This document shows positions 37,550-50,616 of a stretch of 64,000 nt of DNA, one piece after another (position 1 is the stretch's first letter; every line of letters begins with the position of its first letter). This DNA is from Diplolepis rosae. Taxonomy: Eukaryota > Arthropoda > Insecta > Hymenoptera > Diplolepididae. The stretch covers positions 326,762-390,761 of the forward strand of contig JAPYXD010000298.1 in NCBI GenBank assembly GCA_030998225.1, written 5' to 3'. A model generated the notes under the pieces. The model saw only the letters and a program-made list of their open reading frames with translations, made no database searches and was not told the origin of the DNA. Made by a program: the position numbers and the translations under genes.

Positions 37550-40082
37550 TGTGACGTCTTAGACACATAAGAGAAAGATTTTTTTTTATAATTGTATTAT
37601 TATATTCTTGAAGAGAATATAATAATTTTATGTAATTTCGGGTCTGGAAAATTAATTCCAATAACCCGGGACTACTGTTCGTTAAATGAACTATTCTCGA
37701 CCAAAATAAAGAAATAGAAATATCACGTGAAATATAAAATGGGAAAGAACATGTCGAATGTAGGACAAAGTCGTACTATTCCCATAAAAGGGAGCACGCC
37801 ACTTTGTCCTTGATTCTAAGGATTTGGAATTGAAGGAAACAAATATGTACAAATGTTAGTACTGGAGTATTACCAGCACCCAAACATTTGTAGAAAAAAA
37901 AATATATATAAAATAATATAAAAGAGATAAGTTAGAAAGAAGTAGGGAGACACAGCGATTTTATGATTTACTTACTTTTATTTATGATGGTGATTTTTAT
38001 TAATCCTCAGTAGACGGTTGATCCTGGATAAAACTTGATTAATGTTGTTGAGAAATAATAGACTACAACCGACGAGGGAGTTTTACTTAAGGATTCGTTT
38101 TATTTTATGTTTTAATTTTCCGGATTGTATAACTTCGAAAGAATTTCGCCTTTTCTTTTTAGAAAGATTTGAATGCAGGGACAAGAACTGATGAAAATTT
38201 TGTCTGCAGTTAGTTTTATGTGCAGCACCCCGCTTCCCTCACCATATTTCAAATTTAGGAAAAGTCTGGGGGTAGCTGTCCTGGCTTTCTATTGGCCTAG
38301 TTAGGCAAGCCTAGTTACGCCCAGACTTCCCTTAGTGTGAAAATCTAGGGGCGTTGCAAGTTTTCCAGGCCCTGTGGGCCGTACCAAGTTTTCTCCAAGT
38401 TCAGTCACCTTCCAAAAGATGGCGACATTTGTATATTCTTAAATAAAATGTGTTACAAATTAATTATTTAAATAATTATGTGTAAAGATTTCGTTAAATT
38501 TAAATAATTGAAAGGTTAAATTACAATATAATTCATTTATATCCAAATTTAGCTTACAAACTAGTTAATTTACATTGAACTAAATATTCTTCTTTTCAAG
38601 ATTCAAAAGAATCATTAATACATACGATTAATGTTTATCCTGTAATTATTTTTATGAATAAACATAAACATCATAAAATCAAAACAAAACATCGAATATG
38701 TTGTTTAAATATACAAAATTAGTCATTTAAAAGGGTAAATTTAATATAAGTTTTCTTTTGTGAATTTATTTGATAAAATATAAAAAGTAATTCTGAAAGT
38801 TTGTGATTTTTCATTTTTATATAAACTTCTTATTTATAAAAATAAATGTAAAGATTTACACATTCGAAGTTGAGTTTATTTGATTTGAAAACATACGCAA
38901 AGTTATTTATAAGATACATATTCGAATATGAAATATTGTCGGTAAAACAGAACGTTTCATTATTTCAATTCTTTAATAACAATATTTCAATTAACTTAAA
39001 TATTTTATTTTTCTATTTTTTATCTTAAGCTCATATGTATTCTGACGTTATTTGAAAATTGAATTAAATCTTTTGCAAAATAAGTTTAGTTTTTAGAATT
39101 TATGAACTTAAAAATATGTTTATAAAGGTTGGAAATATATATTTTTGTGAAGGTAAAATAGTAATGTTTAAAAATTTACTGTTGAAATATGTTGTGTATA
39201 AATTCAAATACATATCATGTAAACTAATACTTTAACTTTTCTAGAATTGAATAAAAGAGTGTAAGAAAGTAAATTTTAATTAGTATTTTAACTTCAGAAT
39301 TGAATTTTCATAAATTTATTCGTTGATAAGGTAGATTCCTAATTATTAAAATCTTCGATGAATTGTTATTGGTTTTTAGTTACAATCAAATGAGTTTGAA
39401 CTATTGTTTCGAATAAAAATTAGATTAGAATTACTGTTCCTATTATTAAATAATATAATAGTTTATTTTTTATTCATAATATACTGAAATAATATAAAAA
39501 TAAATAATATTAATTTAAAACTAAATTCTTAATATTTTAACATTCTTATTAATTGAGAATTTTTATTATCTATTATATATATGGCCCATTCTATTTTCTA
39601 AGCGCAGTAAATACAATGTGCTTTGTTTGTATTTACTTGGGCGTGGTACAAGCGCGGGCCCTTTTGACCATTAGCCTAAGCTATTTACGATATTTCCGGA
39701 AATGGCTAATCGCTAAGCTATATACTGTTATGGCTCTATGCAGTTCTATGCATTTATTTACTAGAGGATTGCAAACAGAAATATCTGAAAGGAATACGAT
39801 TGTGGGCTGTATCTTTTGGTCGAAGTTTCAAAGTGCAAGTTTTATTACTTTTACCGATTGCTAAGAAAATTTAAATCTTTATATTTACGCAGCTGCATAT
39901 TTTCTAAAAAGGCTTTTGAATTTATACAATCTTTAGAGAAGAGATTGCGTTTAAAATATTTACATTTTTATGAGTAAAACTTTGGAGAAAAATATGAAAT
40001 GGAATATTATAAATTTACTTATTACAGGTTAATAAAAATTAGTAATAATAATAAAAGTAAAAGACGGACGCAGGACGTTACA
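37550..40082 (-). repeat. LTR 3, shared by units 2 and 3, 2533 bp
   Basis: Same termini and internal hairpins as LTR 2. A patch at about 39000-39030 (TATTTTATTTTTCTATTTTTTATC) differs at about nine of 30 positions from the other three LTRs, and a CCTTTTCTTT replaces the T-run near 38149. TATA box 39574-39582, initiator 39551-39556. Confidence 0.93.
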
Positions 40083-40251
40083 CCCCCACCGTAAAATGGT
40101 TGCTAGTAGAGTGCAACTTTAGTAGCAAACATATCCCTGTGTAGATCTTCTTTCTTCTGCTGTTGCTAGCTTTGAAAGGGTCCCGGCATGTCTGTTGTGG
40201 GTGAATTTTCCACATAAATCAATGTGTGTTTGTTGTCTGGTAAGTTTATCT

Positions 40252-42180
40252 TTAGAAATATGGACGACTCTTTGAGGTCTTTTCTTCTTTTTCCCGCTGA
40301 GTTGATTTTTCTTGATTAGAGTTGTCCTGTTCAGTTGTCTGTATTTCTCCCAATTCTATGTCGTTTGAAGCTGTTGGTCTTTTAGCAATCTGTATGAGTA
40401 GGTAAGTAACTGAACTCCACAGAGCTCCTAAAAGGTGTATGGACCAACCATAGACGGCATGCAGTGTATAACCTTGAATTATGATGTCTATTATAGCTTT
40501 AATCAAGTGAATGATCATAAATATAGCTATTATTCCGGCACTTGCAGTCCCGAAAGTGATGAAATGTGTCCAGAGTTTGTTCCATGTGTTGCTGGCTATT
40601 GTAGTAATCACTTCTTCATTAAGTAACTTTAAAAGACTTCCTTCATTGTCGCCCAAGGGATGTCCTCGCATTTCTCTAGCTAAATCATTGAGAACTGCTG
40701 GTCGTTCTACTGGAAACATAATTCTTCCCCTAATTTGGTCCAATTCTTGTTCTGTGTATATTCCGTTGGTCGCCAGTTCTGATGGATTGACGTATTCCCA
40801 CGTAGGTGCTGTCATCGGCTTAATAATTGTAGGTTTCTCTGCTGTGGTAGGTAGTGGTAGTATTTTGTACCATTTGTTACCAACATAGTATTGGGAAGGT
40901 AACATTCTGTTGCAAGGTATCTGTGTTCCTTGAGTCTTGAGGATGTGAGTTCTAGGTGTAAGGAAGTACGTTTTGTTGTTTCGAGTTACTTGAAGTTCTC
41001 CATAACAGGATTCCCCATGCTCCATTTTTATTTCCACTGGTACACATTTGATTATGTGTACTACTTCACCTGCAACAACTGCCATGTATCCTGGTCCCTT
41101 CATCAAGTCGTAGGCGAACTCGTCCGGCGATTGTGTTGCTATTGAAAGTGAGTTTTTCAAAGTTTGCTTCTCTAATTTACATTTTTGGGTGAGCACGTCT
41201 TTATACAGTTGTTTCATTTGAGAGCGTAAATGTTTTTCGACGTATACAAATTTGGAGTTAACATATGCAAAAATATCTAAATTCGTTACAGAGATTTTTT
41301 TATAATTTGCGAAGCTTTCACCTTTAGTTGTTTCAAATATTAACAATTTAGGATGTTCTGTTCTAATAACTACATAACCGCAAACGGTTTCTTTGCTTTT
41401 TGCTGTCAGGGCGAACGTTATATCTTGGGTGGAAAGAGAGTACATAATTTGCTTGTTATCAAAATCGTGATCTATTACTTTATTTGCTAATCCTTCATAA
41501 AGGATGCTATATTGCTGAAATTTACAATTATCAACCGGTACTGTATTCCAAAAGGTATAACCTCCCTCCTGACCAATGCAATGACCATCAGAAAGTGAAC
41601 AAATAGTTCCTGAACGCAAATGAATAGAATTTGAATTTAACTTTATTTCTGCAGTTTGTTCACTTAGAGATATTTTTATTATACCTTGCACAACTACATT
41701 TTCCCATGTGCCAAACGGATCTGAGTAACCTACTCCATTACATTTCCCTTCAGAATTAATATATCCCGCAAACATTAAACTGTGGGTTATAGTTTGATTA
41801 ATTTTGATATCGCGTACAATATGTGATTCGGTAACCTTTAATATTCCTGTTTTGTGTACATCTTCGCATGCACTTCTACTAACGTCGTTTATATATTCAT
41901 TTTCTCCGTTTAGAACAATAGAAATATGTGAGTGCATCCCACAATAGTACACTGTTCTATGTGTTTCGAACTTACATTGGATTATCTTCGTTTCACTATA
42001 TTCGTTGATTTGCAGGAGCTGTACATATTTCTCAGATACATCGACATTTGTTTCTGGTAGCTCACATTCTCCTACTTCTAATAGTGAAAGTGTTGTAACG
42101 TTTAAGTTTCGGGACCCACAATCGTATCCAATAAAAGCATTTGAATTACTTATTATTACACATAGTAATAACCAAAACAT
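40252..42180 (-). CDS. env: Env, unit 3, intact
   Basis: 642 aa, identical to unit 2 as far as compared. ATG at 42180 touches the splice acceptor TTTTATTTTCAG. Signal peptide 1-15, membrane segments near 541-569 and 578-600. The unit keeps an intact env although its pol is broken. Confidence 0.85.
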   Translation of the reverse strand: MFWLLLCVIISNSNAFIGYDCGSRNLNVTTLSLLEVGECELPETNVDVSEKYVQLLQINEYSETKIIQCKFETHRTVYYCGMHSHISIVLNGENEYINDVSRSACEDVHKTGILKVTESHIVRDIKINQTITHSLMFAGYINSEGKCNGVGYSDPFGTWENVVVQGIIKISLSEQTAEIKLNSNSIHLRSGTICSLSDGHCIGQEGGYTFWNTVPVDNCKFQQYSILYEGLANKVIDHDFDNKQIMYSLSTQDITFALTAKSKETVCGYVVIRTEHPKLLIFETTKGESFANYKKISVTNLDIFAYVNSKFVYVEKHLRSQMKQLYKDVLTQKCKLEKQTLKNSLSIATQSPDEFAYDLMKGPGYMAVVAGEVVHIIKCVPVEIKMEHGESCYGELQVTRNNKTYFLTPRTHILKTQGTQIPCNRMLPSQYYVGNKWYKILPLPTTAEKPTIIKPMTAPTWEYVNPSELATNGIYTEQELDQIRGRIMFPVERPAVLNDLAREMRGHPLGDNEGSLLKLLNEEVITTIASNTWNKLWTHFITFGTASAGIIAIFMIIHLIKAIIDIIIQGYTLHAVYGWSIHLLGALWSSVTYLLIQIAKRPTASNDIELGEIQTTEQDNSNQEKSTQREKEEKTSKSRPYF

Positions 42181-42259
42181 CTGAAAATAAAAGAATTATT
42201 AGTATTAAATTTCAGGGTTTACATCTTCCCATCTTTGCATTACTAGTGATGATTATTAA

Positions 42260-45200
42260 TTAATCATTACTAGTGTCTCTGCGATTTTGTATTTTCTTTG
42301 GTTTCACAGTGTGATTTATGTGTGAAATTCTGAGTCTGTTTGCATGAACAATTTTGTTACCTTGATTGTATTGAATTTTAATATTGTTTTTATTAATAAT
42401 CTCCAAAATTTTGTGTGGTCCTGAATAGTGATCACCAAATTTATTTGGCTTAGGGCCTTTTAAAAGAAAAACATAGTCTCCTATTCTAAAATTACGCGGA
42501 TTTATCGTTCTGTCATAGTATTTTTTCGAACGATTTTTGGATCCAACTAAATTTTCATAAACTAAAGTTCTTATTCCGTTTAGTCTAGTTACTAAGTCTA
42601 TAATATATCCTTTATAAGAAGGCAGTAAATCTGTTTCCCTTAAGGGGTCACCTGAGGGTAATCTAGCCAGTTTTCCAAATACTGCTTCGTATGTCGTATG
42701 CTTAGTACTTTCCGATACACACGTGTTAAAATTTAGAATCGCGATTTCCAACCATTCATCCCATTCTTGATCCGCATTAGTGTATTGCTTTAAAAATTCA
42801 CCCAAAGCATGGTGTGACCTTTCCAATGAGCCATTAGACTGAGGATGAAAAGCAGTAGTTCTAATTTTTTTAATTTTAAATCTTTTTGAAATTCGTTGCA
42901 TAAGTTTGCTTAGAAAATTTTGACCCTGATCGGTGATTACAATCCTAGGGGCTCCAAATAAACAAATAAATTTCTTAACAATAACATCAGCTATTGTAGT
43001 GGCAAGAGTATCTTTTAATGGGACTGCTAGACAGAATTTAGACAGTTGATCCTGCATTGTGAGGATGTACTCGAATCCATTTTTAGTTTTGGGTAAGGGT
43101 CCTACCACATCTAGGGCTATTTTATCGAACACTGTTCCTGGTGTATCTGTAATCACCATTGGCTGTTTTGTTTTTAATCGTACTAATTTTTTTAGTTGAC
43201 AATTTAAACATTGCTGGATCCTTCGCTGAATATCTTCCTTCAGATTCTCCCAGTAGTAGTTTTGTTTTATTCTGTTGTAAGTTTTGGAGACTCCTCTATG
43301 ACCTCCAATTGGTGAACAGTGCAATTCTTCAAATATTTCGTTTCGTTTATCCTGTGGAACAAATTTCAATGTTCCCTTACAAATAAGAATTTTAATATTT
43401 ATATTCTTAAATACTGTTTTAAAAGCTAACAGCACTTCGGACCATGGTAAATTTTCTACATGTTCGCTTCGTGCTACACTTACTATCTTTACATTAAGTT
43501 TATCTATTAAATTTCTTAACTGCTTTAATACTATATACAAGTTTTCTCTAATATTTGAAATAGATTCTTGTTTTTCGCCTCTTATGCAAAGAGCGAAATG
43601 GTTCGTTTTGCTCCCTTTCTTTGTGTGGGTAGCACTTATTTCCTTTAATGTTTGATTTGTTTCGATTTTGTTAAATTCAATTAAATTCTTTGCACCTTTA
43701 TCGCAGGGATTTCCGGTACTTGTGACAAAGTATATTAAATTGTCCTTTCGAAATTGTATCATTTCTTTAGTTTCAATAATTTGACATCTTAGGTTAGGGT
43801 CGAATTCCCTAGTTTCTTGGTTAGAATTTGAAGAATCGTAGCTTGATGTGCTACTGACTTTTGAATTTTCTTTTTGTTGAATGAGGACTTGTGCCTCGAA
43901 GTTTGATTCGGTCATTTTGACCGTGTCTTCAATATCATCTTCTATTTTTGATGATACTGATTTTGAGGAAATTTTGTCCGGCGGTAACGCCGTTTTCGCC
44001 TTTGGGTTAGTTGAGTAACTTGACTCACTTTCCGCATAATTAGGGGTTGGTTTTCCTATTATTCTTTTTGACCTGCGTTTTGTCATCAGTTGATACGTCG
44101 TTTGCTTCTTCCGTTTTCTTCTGGTTCCTTGTGATGATGTTGCACGATTGCGTTGGCACTTGCTCCGTAGGATTTCTTGAAAGTGCATCCGCGTTAAGGT
44201 TTAATTTACCAGGTTTATAAATGACTTCATAATCGAATTCAGAGAGTTTAAAACGCCATTTTTGTACTCTAGTATTCAATTCTGCTGTTTTGAACCATAC
44301 TAAAGGTTGATGATCCGTAATTATTTTAATTTTCTTTCCATAGATATACGAACGAAAGATTTTAACTGCGTGAATCATCGCCAGAGCTTCTTTTTCATAG
44401 ACTTCATAAGAAAGCTCGGGACCACGTAAAACTCTTGAGGTATATGCTATTGGGAGGTCTTTTCCTATTTCTCCCTGAGAAAGAATTCCACCAATAGCAT
44501 ATCCAGATGCGTCAGTTGTGATATTGAAAGGTTTTGCAAAATTAGGGTACTGCAAAATTGGAGGATTGCAAAGATGTTCTTTTAGCGTAGAAAAAGCTTG
44601 CTCCTCCTTTTCTGTCCATTTAAATGCGATATCCTTTTGAAGTAACTTACTTAATGGTTTTGCAATTTGAGCAAAGTTCTTGATAAAACGGCGATAAAAT
44701 CCAGCCAAGCCCAAAAATTGGCGTATATTTTTGACATTTTTAGGTTTTGGAAATTCTCTAACTGCCTCTAATTTTTCTTGGATCTGGGCTAACTCCTTTT
44801 ATATTTAACATGTGTCCTAGGTAACATACTTTATCTCTTAAAAATTCGCATTTATCGGGATTTAGTTGAAGATTAGATTTCCGTAATCTATCCATAATTA
44901 ATTTCATTTTTTCATCATGCTCTTCTAAAGAATCGGCAAATACTACTATGTCATCGATGAATGTGAATAGAATTTTTCCTTGTAGATTTTTAAATGTTTC
45001 GTCAATAAATCTTTGAAAAGTTGGAGGGGCATTTTTTAATCCAAAAGTCATTCTTACATACTCATAATGACCATGGGGAGTGCTAAATGCTGTTTTATGT
45101 GCATCTCGTGGATCCATTAAAATTTGTTGGAATCCTTTTGCTAAATCAAGGGTTGTGTAATATTTATGTCCTCCTACTTGGTCGATAATTTGTGTAATAT

Positions 45201-46914
45201 CTGGTAAAGGGTATCCATCGCTGATGGTTTTGTCATTTAATTGGCGAAAATCTGAAACAAGTCGCCATTTTTGTTTTCCTGAAGAATCCATTTTTTTGGG
45301 TACAATCCATAGAGGTGAATTGTATGGTGAATTTGATGGTTTTATTATTCCAGAGTCTAACATTTCCTGAACTTGCCTTTCTACCTCTTCCTTTAGTGAA
45401 ATTGGAAATTTATATTGTTTAACATTGATTGGAATATCATCTATGGTTGGAATTCGGTGCATGACTGTACTTGCTGCTTCTAGTTTCTGTCCTTCTCTAA
45501 AAAACCGATCTTTGTTTGAAGTTACAAATTTAATTATATAATTCCTTTCATTTTCATTTAAATCATTTAATCTCAACTTATTAATTAATAAATCCTCTTC
45601 TGAGACTGCAGTTTTGTTTCCTATAGAGAAGTTTCCATAAATTTCCTCTTCGGAGAAATTTCCTTGAAAAGTTTCATAAGTTTCATAAATTTCAAATTCG
45701 GAGTAAGAATCCAGGTTAAGTTCAGATGAAATTTCATGTAAAGTTTCCTGAAATTTATCTTTTGTGCACCATGTAAGTTGTTCATGTTCTGGATAGATGG
45801 GGCTATCCAGTTCTTCAGAGTCGTTTATAGGGGTTTCTTGTTCGTATTCTTGAAGTAAGGTTGAATGACTTGATGACGCAATTGCATCCAGGCTCCATGA
45901 TGAATCTGTCCTTTTAATTTCTTCTGGTATGCTGGGAATACAGTTTTTATTTTCCTCTATAGCAAATTGTCGATTTTTATCCTGTAAAAATTCGTTTCCC
46001 AATGTAAATTCAGAGATTTTATCTTTCGTTTCTATTGATTGGTTTTCGTCGTCAATTACTGCATTAGTTTCCGTTAGATATGTGGCACCTAAAATTCCTT
46101 CGCATGGAATATCGAAATCGTCAGATACTACATGAAATGTGGATGTATACTCGTATGTAGGTCCGTATACTGCAAGTTTTATTGTTCCCATAGTGCGATT
46201 TAATTTATCACCTACCCCTTTAAGAAAAACAGTTTTAAAATTATCCATATCTATTTCACTAGGTAATAAATGATTCTTGATGATATTTGCTCCTGACCCT
46301 GTATCAATCATAAATTGTCCCAGACTATTTGAAGGAGGGTTAAATACTTTAATGAAAGGCAAGTTATTTTTCTTTAAATTATTGGTCCATCTTGTTATTC
46401 CACTTATTCTTGTTTCGGTTTGTAACTCATGATTTTGTTGAAATTTAATGAATTTTTCTCCTACAATAAGATGATTCGTAAGGAAGTTGATTTTTGCTTT
46501 TGCATTAGTATAATATTCGGAACCTAGGATTCCGTCAAAAGGTATAAAAAATTCATCGGGTACTATGTGGAATTTTACTGTATGACCCATTAGTGTATGT
46601 TCTATTGTACCGATTGATGGGATTATAACAGAATCTATTCCTTTGAGAAATACTGTTTCCTCGAGATTGACTATTTGAAGAGGGCTGATTTTTTTGATTT
46701 TTAGAATATTTAACTCCGATCCAGTATCGAGCATTAGCTTAATTGTGTCATTCATTACTGGATGTCTGAAAGATATAAATGGAATTTTCGTTGAATCTTC
46801 TTCTATATCGATGGTAATAATTCGCTTTGGAATTGTTCTATTGATGTTCTTTGATTCGAGCGCTGTTGATTTTGGTTCTCCTTCTCGGTTGCACTCGGTC
46901 CCGGAAGGTTCCAT
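42260..46914 (-). pseudogene. pol: Pol of unit 3, two 1-base insertions
   Basis: The frame runs from 46914 to about 44775, where a T-run has five instead of four T (44772-44776) and shifts the frame just after the RT domain. RNase H continues in another frame (44714-44040), and a second inserted base at about 44082 (GTTTTGTCATC for GTTTTTCATC) restores frame usage for the linker and integrase (to 42260). Protease 2 has DTGSG in place of DTGSE (residue 208), and residue 252 is Pro. Both frameshifts may be real or consensus errors; the first is in a homopolymer. Frameshift signal at 46880-46923. Confidence 0.9.
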
Positions 46915-48467
46915 CCGTTTCCCGTCCGTCTTTCTTCATTATATTTTCTTTTATAGCATTCCTCTATCGTATGCCCTGGTGTTTTGCAATATTTGCATTC
47001 CTTTTGAGTGGACGCCATTCTACATTTCGCTGCTTCATGTCCATATCGATTGCAGATTTGGCATGTTAAAACCTTATTTATTTCGGTTGGTAAAGGTCTT
47101 ATTGGTTTGTTTAATGAAAAGCATTTGTCTGCACTGTGTCCTTGTTTATTACACAGTTGACATGTTATCCTAGTTGATAGTTTATTTAGGAAACAATCTT
47201 TAGCAGTGTGTCCCTGTTTTTTACATATTTGGCATTCCTGGTTGCCAAAACATTGGGTAGCCGTGTGCCCTTGCTTATTGCATAGTTGGCACTTAATTTG
47301 ATTAAGTGGTTCATATTTTAAATTTTTCTGAGCCTTAAAACATTTTTCTAAATTATGCCCATTTATTTTACAGTTGGTACACCAGAGTCTATTTCTGCAT
47401 TGCTCTGCTTCGTGTCCTTCTCGATTACAAATTCGACATGGGAACATACGTCGAGTTCTTAAATGATTGTCTTCATTTCGGTTATTTACTGTTGTCCGTC
47501 TAAGATTTTTTTGAGCTTCTAATTTTCGCTCGATGGTGATCGCATTTTTTATTAAGTTGTTGACATCTTCCACTTCCTCGTTTCCCAATCGTTGCTCCAG
47601 TTCGAATTTAAGTCCCCTTTTAAAAGAATCAACCAATGTGTTTTCGATTTGCGCGCGGAAATTTGGGTCGATAAAACCTTGATTTTCTAAACTCCTAACC
47701 TCCAAAATCCTAGTTCCAATATCCCTGATTCTGTTAGCATAACTAATTACGTTTTCGTGATCTCTTTGAAATTCCTGTCCTAGCTCTCCTAGTAATTGAG
47801 GAATAGTCCTAGCTGGAGTATATATATTTTTAAGGAAAGTTTTAAGCTCGTCGATGTTTAAAAATACTTGACCAGAAATAGCTTGACGGGCTTCACCTGT
47901 TATTTTGCTCCTGATTAATTTTACTAAGTTAATTTCTGATTCGGGTTCTATCATGCACTTAGCTTCATTACAACCTTCTATAAATTGTGCTAAAAGAATA
48001 TTTCTACCATTAAATTCGGGTACTACCATTAGTGCGTCCCGTAAAGTAACAACCTGGATTGTAACCGGTTGCTGGTTAGCATTTACATTCTTATTAGGTT
48101 GCTCAGAAGAACTCGGTCTCCCGTAACCTGATTTTTCTGGCATACTCATTTTGATTTTAATATTGGGGTTTTTCTCTAAAGAATAGTTTAAATAAGATTC
48201 GCTTAGATCTACTAGTGTTTTAGTACTATTGTTTGATAGTACTGAAGTATCAAAAGGGTTTTCAAAAGAATAGTTTTCCTGAATTGATTCGCTAGTATCA
48301 TTCAGGGGTTCTGTATCCTTACTTGAGGATGTTGAAAGATTTAAAGAATATTCCTCTTCACCACGTGGTAGCTCTTTTCTTGGAGCAAAAGGATTAAATT
48401 CATCAACTTCTTTTTGAAGGTCTGAATCTTTCGATGCCTGTGTTCGGGTGATTCTTTTGTCCGACAT
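46803..48467 (-). CDS. gag: Gag polyprotein, unit 3, intact
   Basis: 554 aa with the same seven knuckles as unit 1 and no residue change found. ATG at 48467; overlaps the broken pol by 112 bases. Confidence 0.95.
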   Translation of the reverse strand: MSDKRITRTQASKDSDLQKEVDEFNPFAPRKELPRGEEEYSLNLSTSSSKDTEPLNDTSESIQENYSFENPFDTSVLSNNSTKTLVDLSESYLNYSLEKNPNIKIKMSMPEKSGYGRPSSSEQPNKNVNANQQPVTIQVVTLRDALMVVPEFNGRNILLAQFIEGCNEAKCMIEPESEINLVKLIRSKITGEARQAISGQVFLNIDELKTFLKNIYTPARTIPQLLGELGQEFQRDHENVISYANRIRDIGTRILEVRSLENQGFIDPNFRAQIENTLVDSFKRGLKFELEQRLGNEEVEDVNNLIKNAITIERKLEAQKNLRRTTVNNRNEDNHLRTRRMFPCRICNREGHEAEQCRNRLWCTNCKINGHNLEKCFKAQKNLKYEPLNQIKCQLCNKQGHTATQCFGNQECQICKKQGHTAKDCFLNKLSTRITCQLCNKQGHSADKCFSLNKPIRPLPTEINKVLTCQICNRYGHEAAKCRMASTQKECKYCKTPGHTIEECYKRKYNEERRTGNGWNLPGPSATEKENQNQQRSNQRTSIEQFQSELLPSI

Positions 48468-48489
48468 ACGTAGGTTTATTTAAAATTTT

Positions 48490-49765
48490 GATAATTTACA
48501 TTTTGAATTCTCGTGATCTTTTTGAAACGTTTGAAATTTAGGATTTTTAGAATCCTATTAAAAATTTGAAAATTTAGAAAAATTTATATTTGGACTCTTG
48601 TGTTCCATAGAAAATTTGTTTTAAAATTAGGATTCTTATGATCCCTTTGAAAATTTTGAAAATTAGGATTCTTATAATCCTATTAAAAATTTGGAAATTG
48701 AGACAAATTTAACATTTGGATTCTTGTGATCCAATAAAATTTTGTTTTAAAATTAGGATTCTTTTTAATCCCTTTAAAAGTTCATAGATTTCGGATTTTT
48801 ATAATCCTATTGAAAATTTTAAAATATTGAAAATGTAGAATTTTGGATTCTTGTGATCCAATAAAATTTTGTTTTAAAATTAGGATTCTTTTGATCCCTT
48901 TGAAAATTTAGAAATTTAGGATTTTTGTAATCCTATTTAGAATTTAGAAATATAAAATAATTTTGAATTTGGATTCTTTTGATCCATAGTAATTTTGTTT
49001 TATAATCAGGATTCTTTTGATCCCTTTGAAAATTTAGAAATTTAGGATTTTTGTAATCCTATTTAGAATTTAGAAATATAAAATAATTTTGAATTTGGAT
49101 TCTTTTGATCCATTTTAATTTTGTTTTATAATCAGGATTCTTTTGATCCCTTTGAAAATTTATAAATTTAGGATTTTTTGTAATCCTATTTAGAATTTTG
49201 AAATATAAAATAATTTTGAATTTGGATTCTTTTGATCCATTTTAAGTTTTGAATAAAATTAGGATTCTTGTGATCCTTTTTGAAGATTTTTAAAATTTTA
49301 GGATTTTTGGAATCCTATTAAAAATTTGAAATATTAAGAATTTTAGAAATGTGGATTCTTGTGATTCATAGAAATTTTGTTTATAATCAGGATTCTTGTG
49401 ATCCCTTTAAGAATTTTTAGATTTAGGATTTTTATAATCCTATTGAAAATTTGGAAACAGAAAATTTAAAATTTGGATACTTTTAATCCATAGAGATTTG
49501 TTTAAACTTAGGATTCTTTTGATCCTTTTAAAAGTTTAGAAATTTAGGATTTTTATAATCCTATTAAAAATTTGAAAATTTATAAGAAAAATCGAAAATT
49601 GGTTACTTTTTGCTCCATAGAATTTTGTTTTTTTTTTTAAATTAGGATGCTTGTGATCTCTATTTTTTTTAATAATTTGAAAATTTAGGATTTTTATAAT
49701 CCTATTGAAGGTTTTAAATTTAAGAATTTTGAAATTTGGATTCTTCATATTTATGTAATAAAAGA
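48490..49765 (-). repeat. Leader hairpin-repeat array, unit 3
   Basis: Ten repeats, closest to the unit 1 version in its first half and sharing GGTTACTTT near 49603 with unit 2 in its last part. This mixture suggests exchange between units. Confidence 0.85.
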
Positions 49766-49882
49766 AATAAAAATAAGGTGGTTAAGATATCAATTGGGAT
49801 TTTATTTACTTAACATATGTACATTAATATATAAACGAAGGGTGAAAAATTTACTTATAAATATATTTTATTTTCATTTTAA

Positions 49883-50236
49883 TTACAGGCTAAACTTTTT
49901 AGTTATTTTATATTTCATATTATTCTTTTGGAAACATTCAAAGCAACTCTCCCTAACACCATGAACCAAGCAGTTGTCGCAGAAACTGCCTCTAAATAAT
50001 TTTATTTTTTCCTCTAATGTGAGGTCCTTTTTGAATGTTTGCGCACATTCATACTTTTCCTGAGGGGGTGGTGGTGGTGGTGGGTCCGATTTAGGTTCGT
50101 AGGCCGGTAGAGGTGGGTTTCCTTCAAGAGCCTTCTTAGCTGCTAATTTAGCTAATTTTACCCGTTTTCGCTGACGTTGAGCCTTGGTTGGCTTATTCCG
50201 CCGATGGGTTAAATAACCGTGATTTTCTCCGTTCAC
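49883..50236 (-). CDS. Small basic Cys4 accessory frame, unit 3
   Basis: 117 residues, one change from units 1 and 2 (Pro to Thr at about residue 112, in the basic tail). C86, C89, C98, C101 and the Arg/Lys block are kept. GTG at its head, no ATG. Confidence 0.55.
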   Translation of the reverse strand: MNGENHGYLTHRRNKPTKAQRQRKRVKLAKLAAKKALEGNPPLPAYEPKSDPPPPPPPQEKYECAQTFKKDLTLEEKIKLFRGSFCDNCLVHGVRESCFECFQKNNMKYKITKKFSL

Positions 50237-50312
50237 TACAATAGATAAGATTTGTGTTTCAAAAATAAGGTAAGGGTATATTAAAAAAGAAAGAGAGAAG
50301 AGAAAAAAAAAT

Positions 50313-50616
50313 TTAAAGGTTCAATCTTTCAAAGACCTTGAAAAGATTACTTTGGGTCTCCAAAATGTTTTTAAGTTCATCATCAATTTCAATGTTTTTA
50401 TTCAATAAAGTTTCATTTACTTTTTTCAAATCTTGATTATCTTTTTCTAAATTTTTGATTACATTTTCTAGACCGGTTATTTTATCACATAAATAAGCGA
50501 CAGTTGTCCACCGATCTTCGTCCAAATCTTCTAGATCATTGATTTTTTTTAGCTACTCTTTTCAAATTTTCGAAAATAATAACTTCAGATTTTGAGAATT
50601 CTTGGTCGTTTAACAT
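50313..50616 (-). CDS. Small coiled-coil accessory frame with A8 slip site, unit 3
   Basis: ATG at 50616, TGA ending at 50536, then the coiled-coil frame to 50313 in the +1 frame. The A8 run is kept, and the coiled coil matches unit 1. Confidence 0.48.

Noticed and set aside
49536..49748. 70-codon minus-strand frame in the leader array of unit 3
   Set aside because: Lies entirely within the hairpin repeats and is not open in the other units.
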